Shown here: in pieces, positions 7,620 to 15,085 of the stretch
How the letters are laid out: every line of letters begins with the position of its first letter
How positions within the stretch are numbered: the stretch's first letter is position 1
Assembly: GCA_030613835.1 (NCBI GenBank)
Contig: JAUWLH010000003.1
Coordinates: 1 to 25,654, forward strand
Length of the DNA: 25,654 nucleotides
Origin: Candidatus Bathyarchaeota archaeon
GTDB taxonomy: Archaea; Thermoproteota; Bathyarchaeia; TCS64
Direction of reading: 5' to 3'
The notes under the pieces: generated by a model
Told to the model about the DNA's origin: nothing
Seen by the model: only the letters and a program-made list of their open reading frames with translations
Database searches by the model: none
Made by a program: the position numbers and the translations under genes

Positions 7620-9209
7620 TTACCACCTTGACTTGGGTTCCCTTACCTCGACCTTCTCCGGGGCCATCTTCTTTGACCTGTTGTGCTCCTCAAGGGCCCT
7701 CTGGAGGGCAGCGTCGAGGTCAATATCGCTTCCACCCTCACCCGTCGTCCTGCCTGATATCTTGACCATGGTGGGTATCTTGGTGAGGTCCCCCACGATC
7801 ACCGCCTCTCCCTTGTTTAGCCCTGGGAGGTCGTTGAACAGATCCTCGCTCAAACCCTCGCTACTCCGGCGTACCGCGCTCATATCATCTGGGTTCGTAA
7901 GCCTCATGATTATCTGGCTGTTGCACTGGCTTAGGACGTTGCTGTTGATCTTGTTTGGCCTCTGGGTTATCACCAGCAGGAATATTCCAAACTTTCTTCC
8001 TTCCGCGGCTATCCTCTCAATGATCCCAGAGCTGAAGCCACCCTGGTCGCCCGGTGCGAAGTTGTGGGCCTCTTCTAGGACTACGAACACGGGGAACTGT
8101 AGCCCGCCGGTCACGGCCAGCTGCCATACATCCGCCAGTGTTTTCTGGACTATGTACTGGATGACGTTCCTCTGCAGACCCGCTAAATCGATGACGCTCA
8201 TGTGCTTTGGCTTTGTCAGGTCCTCTAGGGGGATGTCGTTTGTTCCCCACACCTTGTAGTTTGTCAGCCTCCTGATGTAGTTGGAGGCCCTCCCTGCTGA
8301 CTCCCTCCTCTGTCTGTCGTCGTCGTTTATGGCTATCCAGTTCAGCCTTTCCATGAGCTGTTTCGGCCTGTAGGTGCCCTCCAGGGACTTCAATGCATCC
8401 GTGATGATGCCCCTGAGGTGGACCCATTTCTCGTTGATCCCTGCAACCTCGAATATCTCCGTGTCCTGGAGCCTGTTAAACTCGATTGTGTAGGAATCCA
8501 CGCCCCCGATGTCCTCGTCGGTGTATCTCCTCCCCTTGATCCCGGGGGGTCTGTAGATGACCACGTCCTCGGCTATGCTGCTGGACTGCCCATCCCCCGT
8601 CTTTTTCATCATGACGTAGTCACTGTTCGGGTCCAGAACGATTATAGACGCGCCCAGTGGCAGTAGTTTCTCAAGAATCAGGCCTACGAGGTAGCTCTTC
8701 CCCGCTCCTGTCTGGGCTATCACGGCTACGTGCCTCCTGAAACCGTTGGGGTCCAGCTGGACGCTGACCTCCTCTCTAGTTATCAGTCCACCTATGTGTA
8801 TGCCCCTGCCGCAGCTCTTGGTAAAGAAGCGTTCAAGTAGGTCGCTTGGGGCGATGGTTACCTCCTGACCCGGAACGGTGGCGCTCCTTGGCATGATGAC
8901 CTCTCCCCTGTCATCCATGTACCCTAGGACCTTTGCCTCGCCGAACACCTTGGTGGTCCCACTGTACCGCCCTATGATTTTTTCAAGCTCCTCAAGGCTC
9001 AGGGTGTCGCTGAGTATGTCGGACTTGTTGCTGATCCTATTTACCTGGGCGAGTACATCCACGTGTATGAAGCCGTCCCCTTTCCTTTCCTTGACATCCC
9101 TGACCAGCAGGTACTCGTGCCTAGGTGGGTAGCTCTCAAGATCGCTTGCGAAGACGAAGTAACCTGTCTCCGCCTGTCCAACTATGTATCCTATCTTCTC
9201 ATTTATCAA
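7620..9209 (-). CDS. herA: HerA bipolar DNA helicase/translocase
   Basis: 529-residue FtsK/HerA-family hexameric ATPase that, with NurA, resects DNA ends for homologous recombination. An N-terminal HAS-barrel-like domain occupies about residues 1-150. Walker A is AQTGAGKS (165-172). Walker B is VFVVLEEAHNF (374-384) with catalytic glutamates 379/380, and a sensor-like ITQRP lies at 414-418. The start is TTG 9209, and its first two bases overlap the nurA stop (TTGA overlap), so the two genes are translationally coupled. The order nurA-herA-mre11-rad50 is a standard archaeal arrangement. Confidence 0.96.
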   Translation of the reverse strand: MINEKIGYIVGQAETGYFVFASDLESYPPRHEYLLVRDVKERKGDGFIHVDVLAQVNRISNKSDILSDTLSLEELEKIIGRYSGTTKVFGEAKVLGYMDDRGEVIMPRSATVPGQEVTIAPSDLLERFFTKSCGRGIHIGGLITREEVSVQLDPNGFRRHVAVIAQTGAGKSYLVGLILEKLLPLGASIIVLDPNSDYVMMKKTGDGQSSSIAEDVVIYRPPGIKGRRYTDEDIGGVDSYTIEFNRLQDTEIFEVAGINEKWVHLRGIITDALKSLEGTYRPKQLMERLNWIAINDDDRQRRESAGRASNYIRRLTNYKVWGTNDIPLEDLTKPKHMSVIDLAGLQRNVIQYIVQKTLADVWQLAVTGGLQFPVFVVLEEAHNFAPGDQGGFSSGIIERIAAEGRKFGIFLLVITQRPNKINSNVLSQCNSQIIMRLTNPDDMSAVRRSSEGLSEDLFNDLPGLNKGEAVIVGDLTKIPTMVKISGRTTGEGGSDIDLDAALQRALEEHNRSKKMAPEKVEVREPKSRW

Positions 9210-10279
9210 AACGTAAACCTCCTCGAACTCCTGTCATAATCCAGTGTGACCCCCAGCTCGCTTCCTAGCACCGACTTGTACACGGTGTCAACGGCATTCC
9301 CGCCCAGCCTGACCTCCCTGTCCACGATATAGAGCAAGGCGTTGTAGACGTCCCTGCCGCCGAAATCGGAGACCAGTTGGCTTACAACGGGCTCAACCAT
9401 CTCGGGCTCTATGAAATCGAAGGGGTTTACCTCCATGATCTTGCTCGTGATCCCGAGGCAGCTGGCTGGTATATCTATCCTCATGGGCTGGGCGTGTGCT
9501 TTGGGTATCATGTGGAACATCACTATGGCGGGGGCCCCTGGGAACTTCCGTATGACCTCTGTCGCCCATTTCTGTCTCTCAGGGTCCTGTATACTGCTGA
9601 AGTTGTTCTTCCTGTACTTGCTGGGCTTGGTGATGCTGGTGGCGTTCTTGATGGCGTACGTTCCCAGCATCAGCGGTCTAGTGTAGCCCGTTTCGCCGAG
9701 CTTCCACCTGTAAAGTAGCTCTATATCCAGGTACTCGGGAGCCCTAAATCCGTACCCGAGATCCCTTTTCAGCGCCGCTGTCAGGACCCGTGTCTTGCTG
9801 AACTTGGAGACCCCCACCAGCATGATGCTCCGCCTCCGGCAGATCAGGTACAGGTCCTGCATCGCCTTGATGAGCTCAAGGGGCAAGTCCCTCCAGTTAT
9901 CGATGTTTATTTGATTCAAGAGGTGCGTGTACCTGCCGTAGAGGTTGCCATCGATCAGCACTATCGAATCGTCCTGTACTTTGTCCATGTTCTCGATGAA
10001 TATCTGGATCTCCATGAGGTCCCTCTGGATCCGCTCAAACTCGGCGGTCGCGGAGTAGTCAGTTGACCCCTTGATCATTTCGAATCGGAGCATGGGCTCG
10101 CTGAAATTACCTGTTCCCAGCATCAAGGCCCTTGTTATGAAGAACTCTATGCCGTTGTCCATGGACCTTGAGGCACTGCTGCTATCGATGGCGTACTCGT
10201 TGGAGTAGGGCGGCTTCGATGTTGGGAGGGGGCACCATTTACGGTCAAGCTCCTTCTCAAGCTCGGACTCCAGCTTCAA
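9206..10279 (-). CDS. nurA: NurA 5'-3' nuclease (start uncertain, probably extends upstream)
   Basis: 357 residues from TTG 10279. NurA is the nuclease that works with HerA in end resection. The RNase H-like acidic residues are visible: D32 in YAIDSSSASR (most NurA have DGS here) and D109 in VLIDGNLYGR, followed by GVSKFSKTR. The reading frame stays open and protein-like for about 28 more codons upstream (KFIGEFVEEIRRK and FSQLLGLDDRAL), back to a stop near 10384, yet contains no ATG, GTG or TTG before 10279. A TATA box at 10389-10395 predicts transcription from about 10366, almost on an in-frame CTG at 10363. A CTG-started protein of about 385 residues is therefore plausible. First gene of the repair operon. 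Confidence 0.88.
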   Translation of the reverse strand: MKLESELEKELDRKWCPLPTSKPPYSNEYAIDSSSASRSMDNGIEFFITRALMLGTGNFSEPMLRFEMIKGSTDYSATAEFERIQRDLMEIQIFIENMDKVQDDSIVLIDGNLYGRYTHLLNQINIDNWRDLPLELIKAMQDLYLICRRRSIMLVGVSKFSKTRVLTAALKRDLGYGFRAPEYLDIELLYRWKLGETGYTRPLMLGTYAIKNATSITKPSKYRKNNFSSIQDPERQKWATEVIRKFPGAPAIVMFHMIPKAHAQPMRIDIPASCLGITSKIMEVNPFDFIEPEMVEPVVSQLVSDFGGRDVYNALLYIVDREVRLGGNAVDTVYKSVLGSELGVTLDYDRSSRRFTF

Positions 10280-10388
10280 TGCCCTGTCGTCGAGCCCCAG
10301 GAGCTGACTGAACTCCGTACGTTTCCTCCTTATCTCCTCTACGAACTCGCCGATGAACTTCAGTCCTTCCTCACCCTGTAATTAGTTC

Positions 10389-10395
10389 ATTATAA
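10389..10395 (-). promoter_or_regulatory. TATA box for the nurA-herA-mre11-rad50 operon
   Basis: TTATAAT on the minus strand, centred about 26 bases before ~10366. It is the only clear promoter for the four-gene cluster, since all downstream junctions overlap or are one base apart. Confidence 0.55.
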
Positions 10396-10454
10396 CCTGA
10401 CTATGATTTATGAATTTGTGAATATGGTTAGAGCTGGGGGGTGGCTGAAATTGG

Positions 10455-10646
10455 CTACCTGCTCGTTCTCGGCTTGTACTTCTTTTCCTTGTACTTGCCC
10501 GTCAGCCTTACGTGGGTGCCCTTCCTCGTCGCGGCTGACTCGATGGACTCGTCCATCTTCTTGCACTTGTTGGCCCAGTCGCACTCCTCGCACTCGGGCT
10601 CGAAGCCGTACATGCCTATGCACTCGGGCCTTGGTCCTTCTGCCAT
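10455..10646 (-). CDS. Small cysteine-motif protein of unknown function
   Basis: 63 residues from ATG 10646. The N-terminal third has four cysteines, C9-x9-C19-x2-C22-x5-C28, with surrounding residues ECIGMYGFEP and CEECDWANKC, a compact metal-binding knuckle. The C-terminal half is basic and lysine/arginine-rich. Similar C-G-x-Y...C-x2-C-x5-C knuckles occur in small archaeal and viral proteins, but I can assign no function. A TATA-like TTTTTAC lies about 27 bases before the ATG, predicting a leaderless mRNA and supporting this start over an upstream ATG at 10724. It sits directly upstream of nurA on the same strand, so partial co-transcription is possible. Confidence 0.7.
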   Translation of the reverse strand: MAEGPRPECIGMYGFEPECEECDWANKCKKMDESIESAATRKGTHVRLTGKYKEKKYKPRTSR

Positions 10647-10670
10647 GGTGAAAAACGGTGGAGGATGATG

Positions 10671-10677
10671 TAAAAAC
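10671..10677 (-). promoter_or_regulatory. TATA-like box for the small cysteine-motif protein
   Basis: GTTTTTAC on the minus strand, about 27 bases before ATG 10646. This is the usual distance for a leaderless archaeal transcript. Confidence 0.4.
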
Positions 10678-10739
10678 TTGTCGGATTCTAGGAGTTTCCT
10701 GGTTGAGGGGCGGAGGAGGTTCATCCATCTTATCTCCCA

Positions 10740-11031
10740 AGTAAACGGGGGATTATGGTCACATTGCTTGGGTAATATGGGGAAACGAGGTCAGATTCCG
10801 ATCAATATTTGATTGAGTTTCATTGACTTTATATCATTCTATTTAAACCATCCATTAACATTTTAATCAAAAAAGTATGTTTGATTCCCTGTAATTTTGC
10901 TTTATTAAAGCAATTTCAAGGCTGTTGGTGGAGCATCAGTTATTTCAGTAAAAATAAAACAAAGATGTAAACTTTTGTCTATTTTGCCGGGGTAATTAAC
11001 ATATTTAAGTATAGTAAGGGGTATTTCTTGC
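10740..11031. other. AT-rich gap without a recognisable gene
   Basis: I see no coding region or RNA gene here, and the stretch is much richer in A+T than the flanking genes. It holds two perfect inverted repeats, ATCAA-TAT-TTGAT (10801-10813) and TTGCTTTA-T-TAAAGCAA (10897-10913), and several TATA-like stretches (CTTTATATC, CTATTTAAAC, ATATTTAAG). It ends at the promoter of the small zinc protein at 11065. Confidence 0.6.
11002..11009 (+). promoter_or_regulatory. TATA box for the small zinc protein
   Basis: TATTTAAG predicts transcription from about 11032, giving a leader of ~33 bases that contains a GAGGG ribosome site before ATG 11065. Confidence 0.5.
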
Positions 11032-11064
11032 TCGCATAAGGTGGTTTTTACAACGAGGGATAAG

Positions 11065-11220
11065 ATGCCTACATGTACAATTTGCGGAGAAGAAGTGGAG
11101 ACCACTTTCAGCTGTAAGATGTGTGGCGCGGAATATTGCGCCAACTGTGGAGACCCTGACGAGAGTGTATGCACCTACTGCAACGGGGACGGGGAAGAAG
11201 AGAGCTTCGAGGACATCTAG
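11065..11220 (+). CDS. Small zinc-finger protein of unknown function
   Basis: 51 residues. Eight cysteines form paired knuckles: C4-x2-C7, C17-x2-C20, C25-x2-C28 and C36-x2-C39. The middle piece CKMCGAEYCANCG resembles treble-clef/B-box-like fingers that bind two zinc ions. The tail is acidic (GDGEEESFEDI). The ATG is preceded by GAGGG and a TATA box at a proper distance, so this is likely a real gene. The role is unknown; such small fingers may act as protein adaptors or nucleic-acid binders. Confidence 0.75.
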   Translation: MPTCTICGEEVETTFSCKMCGAEYCANCGDPDESVCTYCNGDGEEESFEDI

Positions 11221-11245
11221 TGGCCTCAGCCCGGGTTTTGGCAAG

Positions 11246-11253
11246 CAATATTA
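11246..11253 (+). promoter_or_regulatory. TATA-like box for the M14 protein
   Basis: CAATATTA centred 26 bases before the GTG start at 11276, predicting a leaderless transcript. Confidence 0.45.
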
Positions 11254-11275
11254 GCTCCTATCTCACTATTTTCGT

Positions 11276-12661
11276 GTGACTGATTTTTCTAATGTTTTGG
11301 ATAGCGTGCCACACTACAAGCGGTACATGACCGTTGACGAGTTGCACCAGAGGAGCGCCGATATGGTGAACGAGTACCCTGACCTCGTGGAGCTCATGAA
11401 CCTGGGAGAGTCCACTAAAGGGGAGACCATCGACTGCTTGAGGATAGGGAAGGGCAAGTACAACGCGTTGATCCACGGGTTCCCTAACTGCGAGGAGCCC
11501 TTCGGAGGTAACCTCCTTGACTACTTCGCTGAAGCCCTGGTTCAGGACGACCAGTTCAGGGAGGATATGAATTACACATGGTACATCGTAAAGTGCAGCG
11601 ATCCCGACGGGGCCAGGCTTAACGAGGGTTTCCACTTGGGCCCCCATACGCCGATGAACTTTACCATGAACTATTACAGGACGCCCAACTTTTTGACGGC
11701 GGAGAGCTGTTTCCCTTACAGGTTCGGGCCCCTGGACCTTAACGACCCTGTTCCCGAGACTAGGGCCTTGATGAAGGTGTTGGACCGTGTGCCCATGACC
11801 TTCGTTAGCAGCCTCCACATGATGAAGTGGGGAGGTATCACGTACGAGGTACCGGAGCCCTGTGAGCCCATCTACCCGGATCTCTGGGACGTGGCCAAGA
11901 AGTTCGATATTTTCCCCAGGAAGAGGCTGGGCACCATGTACGCCCCAGGTATCCAGTACGCGGCCTACCTGAGCCCCGCCCGTAGCTGGGCCAAGCAGTT
12001 CGTGGACGGCAACGAGAACATCGAGCCCATCAGAGGCTGTTACATCTACGAGTACGGCCAACAGCTTAACCCTGACATGTTCATGATGATCCCGGAGTGC
12101 TGCCTTTGGTATGATCCTCGGATGTGGAACGATGAACCACTTGAGCAGACCCTCGGCGAGTCTATCCTGTACGCGAAGCGTGTGGAGGACGAGGTGAACA
12201 ACTTCATGCTCAGGGTGTGGAACGAGGCACTGCCGAGCCTGAAGACCAACAGCGTCTTCAAGGTGATGATGGACGAGTGGATGGCCCCCATCATAAATAA
12301 GTACACCAACGTGACGAACCCACCTTTCAGCTACGACAAGAAGGTACAGGAGAAGAAGGCTACTGTATCGGAGAAGATTGGCGTGGAGGGTAGGGAGGAC
12401 CTTTACAGGATGTTCTACCTGGGCGGCATGATCAGGACCTTCAACGCGGAGCTGGAAGCTGGTGGCTCTGAGAAGCTTGACGGACTTAACCAGGAAGTCA
12501 TGGGGAACCTGCAGGAGTACGATAACTACCTGCACGACAACTACACGGTGATCGGGCACCCTATCAGGAACCTGGTTGGAATGAGCCTTGGCAGCATCCT
12601 GCACAGCGCCGAGTTCGCCAAGAGCAAGCAAAGGGCCGTGGTCTCAGGTTACCAGCTCTAA
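11276..12661 (+). CDS. M14-family zinc carboxypeptidase homologue with altered zinc site
   Basis: 461 residues from GTG 11276, placed at the leaderless distance after a TATA-like box. M14 landmarks are visible: GFPNCEEPFGG (68-78) where family members have a GFPHPNEPxG-type HxxE motif, CSDPDGARLNEG (107-118), SSLHMMKWGGITY (178-190) with the third-ligand histidine H181, and IPECCLWYDPR, whose E273 fits the catalytic glutamate. The first zinc-ligand position is Asn71, not His; the nearby H67 is four residues early. Either the metal site is altered or the protein is no longer a peptidase. There is no signal peptide, so it is probably cytoplasmic. The minus strand is also open for most of this length, a side effect of codon use. 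Confidence 0.8.
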   Translation: MTDFSNVLDSVPHYKRYMTVDELHQRSADMVNEYPDLVELMNLGESTKGETIDCLRIGKGKYNALIHGFPNCEEPFGGNLLDYFAEALVQDDQFREDMNYTWYIVKCSDPDGARLNEGFHLGPHTPMNFTMNYYRTPNFLTAESCFPYRFGPLDLNDPVPETRALMKVLDRVPMTFVSSLHMMKWGGITYEVPEPCEPIYPDLWDVAKKFDIFPRKRLGTMYAPGIQYAAYLSPARSWAKQFVDGNENIEPIRGCYIYEYGQQLNPDMFMMIPECCLWYDPRMWNDEPLEQTLGESILYAKRVEDEVNNFMLRVWNEALPSLKTNSVFKVMMDEWMAPIINKYTNVTNPPFSYDKKVQEKKATVSEKIGVEGREDLYRMFYLGGMIRTFNAELEAGGSEKLDGLNQEVMGNLQEYDNYLHDNYTVIGHPIRNLVGMSLGSILHSAEFAKSKQRAVVSGYQL

Positions 12662-12935
12662 CCCCTTGTTGTTATAGCCACGGGTCATAAATCGAAAAAA
12701 ATTCTTTGGGTGGCCAAGAGGTGGTCCTGTGCCCCGCAACAAACTTCTAGTCTCACGGAACCGGCTATCGCCGTACTCGGCTAGCCTCTCTCAAATTACG
12801 GGTTTATTGGGCCCCCTGGCCGTGCCCGTCTGTGCCACTAGTGGGTAACCCCGAATCACAGTTAAACCTCATCAAAGTCCGTCTTTGTGGCGGCGTCGAT
12901 TGTCTACGGGCAGGTGGTTCAATGGTTGAGTACTC
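12662..12935. other. Intergenic stretch with a hairpin and a tRNA-like fragment
   Basis: No protein is evident. A strong hairpin lies at 12763-12786 (GGCTA, bulge TC, GCCG, loop TACT, CGGC, TAGCC). Near the right end, at about 12909-12932, the plus strand resembles the 5' quarter of a tRNA including a pairable D arm, but no matching anticodon or T arm follows. Confidence 0.4.
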
Positions 12936-13421
12936 TTAACCCTTTCCAATTTGGGTCCAGCGATCCTTGTGATACCTCCACTTTGGCTCAACGGACTTGT
13001 AGAACCTGTGGAGGTGCTCCCCGATGAACTCAGCTGCATCCATCTCCTCGTACCGCTCGGCGATGGTCTGTTTGACGGGCCAGGACTTTATGGTGTCGCA
13101 CTCTGGGGCTACCTCGTATATCGTGTTTCCATCGCCCTTTATCGCCATCCTAAAAGGGTAGCTCCTACAGACGACCGGCAGTTGGTCGTGTATTAGACAC
13201 CACTCGTCGTCGAGGTGGATGCAGACACTGGAATCGTAGAGGTACAGGACAGTTTTGAAGTCGGGGTCATCTGGGGTTACGCCTAACCCCAGGTTTGGTT
13301 TAACTGAGCCCTTGGGGAATAAGTGGATCTCCCAAGGGAAAAGCGAGATACCTGTCCAGTCCCCCTTTCCCAGTTTCTTGCAGCAGTTACCGCACTTGGC
13401 GCAGGGGAACCTGTTCTCCAT
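12936..13421 (-). CDS. YkgJ-family cysteine-cluster protein
   Basis: 161 residues. It has the UPF0153/YkgJ pattern of putative Fe-S or zinc-binding proteins: FPCAKCGNCC at the N-terminus (C7, C10, C13, C14), then C67 in VCIHLDDEWC, C75 followed by LIHDQLP, and C85 in CRSYPF. The biochemical role of the family is not established. The ATG is 26 bases after a CTTTTTATC box (13443-13451), so it is probably leaderless and has its own promoter inside the 3' end of the upstream gene. It lies 32 bases downstream of the toastrack-like protein on the same strand. Confidence 0.88.
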   Translation of the reverse strand: MENRFPCAKCGNCCKKLGKGDWTGISLFPWEIHLFPKGSVKPNLGLGVTPDDPDFKTVLYLYDSSVCIHLDDEWCLIHDQLPVVCRSYPFRMAIKGDGNTIYEVAPECDTIKSWPVKQTIAERYEEMDAAEFIGEHLHRFYKSVEPKWRYHKDRWTQIGKG

Positions 13422-13442
13422 GAGGGTATCGGGTTATGGGGT

Positions 13443-13451
13443 GATAAAAAG
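13443..13451 (-). promoter_or_regulatory. TATA box for the YkgJ-family gene
   Basis: CTTTTTATC on the minus strand, 26 bases before ATG 13421. Confidence 0.5.
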
Positions 13452-13453
13452 GG

Positions 13454-14320
13454 TCACACGGTGCGGATCGTCAACCCGCCCAGGCCCATACTGACGCGGA
13501 TATCCATGGTGGGGCCTTCACTCGTGTACGCCTCCGTCTCGTAGACGCCGCTACCGAAGCTCCTGCTCCTTGTCCTGACCGCGCCCCGTAGGTCCACACC
13601 CGCAAGGCCATTCACACGGATCACTGCTGAGACGTCCTTGTCTATGATCATGTCGAACCCTCCGACACCCGCCTCAACTCTCACGTGGGTATAGTTCTCA
13701 AGTCTCTTCCCAGTGAACTCTAGTTTGATCTGTCCGACCCCGCCTCCTACTTTGATCTCCCTGGCGTTGGCGTTCAGGAGCCCAATCACATCCGTCTGGC
13801 CGACCCCTGACTCGATCCTGAGTAGCTGCATGGTTTCTGGGTTTGGTTCCTCAAACCTGACTATGCAGTCGCCAACTCCTGACCCGATGTGAAGGTCTGT
13901 TAACGGTAGCCCTCCCAGAGACATCCTTCCCCTGCTGACACCGGTCTTTACTTTTAGCCTATAGGGTCTTGCAGTTCCCAGGCTGAGGCTCCAATCGTTC
14001 CTCGGGCGGTCCCAGTGGGTATGCTGCCACCGCTTATCCTGCTTGATATGCACAGCGTCGGGTCCCTCGGATATAAAGGGCTTCCACTCAGGGACGTCGT
14101 AGGTAACGGTCCCATCCACGAACTTCCCTCCTCCAAGCTGCAACTCTAAACGTCCGCTGACGGGTATCACGAGCTCCAGTAGGGGATTTTCCGATTCGGG
14201 GTACTCGATGGCCAAGATCTCTGTCACGGCATCCCCTCTTTCCTTCAGGGAAGTACCGCACCTACTGCAGTAGATGTCCTCCTCGGTATGCTCCTTGCCA
14301 CATTTCGCACAAAATGGCAT
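13454..14320 (-). CDS. Zinc-ribbon protein with toastrack/DUF4097-like beta domain
   Basis: 288 residues from ATG 14320. An N-terminal zinc ribbon (C4-x2-C7 ... C18-x2-C21) is joined to a long beta-rich region. From about residue 125 this region shows repeating glycine-rich turns such as GSGVGDC, ESGVGQTDV, GGGVGQIKL, EAGVGGFDM and GLAGVDL, roughly 25-30 residues apart. This spacing is typical of the single-stranded beta-helix 'toastrack' (DUF4097/DUF2154-like) fold. Such proteins often accompany membrane stress-response regulators in bacteria. No membrane helix is visible here. A TTTAAA box (14350-14357, read on the minus strand) predicts transcription near 14327, favouring ATG 14320 over the in-frame TTG at 14329. 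A winged-helix membrane regulator is encoded divergently next door. Confidence 0.75.
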   Translation of the reverse strand: MPFCAKCGKEHTEEDIYCSRCGTSLKERGDAVTEILAIEYPESENPLLELVIPVSGRLELQLGGGKFVDGTVTYDVPEWKPFISEGPDAVHIKQDKRWQHTHWDRPRNDWSLSLGTARPYRLKVKTGVSRGRMSLGGLPLTDLHIGSGVGDCIVRFEEPNPETMQLLRIESGVGQTDVIGLLNANAREIKVGGGVGQIKLEFTGKRLENYTHVRVEAGVGGFDMIIDKDVSAVIRVNGLAGVDLRGAVRTRSRSFGSGVYETEAYTSEGPTMDIRVSMGLGGLTIRTV

Positions 14321-14414
14321 TATAATCAAGGATAGAGTTTGAAATGGTGTTTAAAAACAATCACTGTGTGGGAAGATGGGAAAAATATTTCTCAAGTTTT
14401 TCTTCTTAAAAACG

Positions 14415-14422
14415 GTTTATTA
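14415..14422 (+). promoter_or_regulatory. TATA-like box for the winged-helix regulator
   Basis: GTTTATTA predicts a transcript start near 14444, just upstream of ATG 14453. Supports the short start. Confidence 0.4.
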
Positions 14423-14452
14423 CCACGATGCGTCATGTATTTTCGAGAAAAA

Positions 14453-15016
14453 ATGGCTAATAACGGGCGAAACGCGGTCGAGGACATTATCCTCCAGGCA
14501 ATTGGGCACAGCGAAAGACGTGGGATAATCAGGATAATAGGAGTAAACCCAGAGGGAGTGACCTACAGCAGTATCCTAGGCGAGACGGAGCTAAACACGG
14601 GTCACCTGAACTACCACCTGCGAAATCTTGAGGGGCTCATTGAAAAGAGCGATGACAAGTTGTACCGGCTGACGCCCCTCGGCCTAAAATCTCTTGAGAT
14701 ATTGAATGGTTTGAGAAATGAGATAGACGGCGATGTAATTCAATATGTAGAGGTAGCAAAGAGCGCAACGGACGTATCAATCCATCCGTTTGTGAAAGGG
14801 TCACTCTACATCGGGATAGCGGGAATAGGAATGGTGTTCCTTGCCAGCATAGGATTGTTTGCGTTGAGCATCACCGGCAGAATAGGATTACCGGGTATAT
14901 TTGCATCCGTGGCGATGATAGGTTTCACCGGAGTCATACTTTGGGTCCTGGTAAAGGCGTTAAAGACAGTCCCCGAGTTTGTGAGAAGGCTGGAAAGAAA
15001 ACTGATGAACGACTGA
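14453..15016 (+). CDS. Winged-helix transcriptional regulator with C-terminal membrane hairpin
   Basis: 187 residues from ATG 14453, chosen because the domain starts here (MANNGRNAVEDIILQAIG) and the promoter lies just before; an in-frame ATG at 14435 is the main alternative. Residues ~10-85 match an ArsR-like winged helix: a first helix, SERRGIIRIIG, a recognition region GETELNTGHLNYHLRNLEG, and a wing ending KLYRLTPLG. Two hydrophobic helices follow at about 116-140 and 145-170, then a basic tail. The architecture suggests a DNA-binding protein tethered to the membrane, sensing envelope or membrane state. Its divergent neighbour is the toastrack-like protein, a plausible functional partner. 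Confidence 0.82.
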   Translation: MANNGRNAVEDIILQAIGHSERRGIIRIIGVNPEGVTYSSILGETELNTGHLNYHLRNLEGLIEKSDDKLYRLTPLGLKSLEILNGLRNEIDGDVIQYVEVAKSATDVSIHPFVKGSLYIGIAGIGMVFLASIGLFALSITGRIGLPGIFASVAMIGFTGVILWVLVKALKTVPEFVRRLERKLMND

Positions 15017-15085
15017 GGGTTTAGAGGCGTTCATTGGCATAATCGGTGATCCTTTCACCTTCCAGGGTGTGCATAAAGTTATTTG

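Noticed and set aside
11258..12631. A 457-codon open frame on the minus strand opposite the M14 gene
   Set aside because: It mirrors the M14 coding frame, has low-complexity His/Val/Leu-rich composition and no recognisable motif; the plus-strand protein has clear family motifs.
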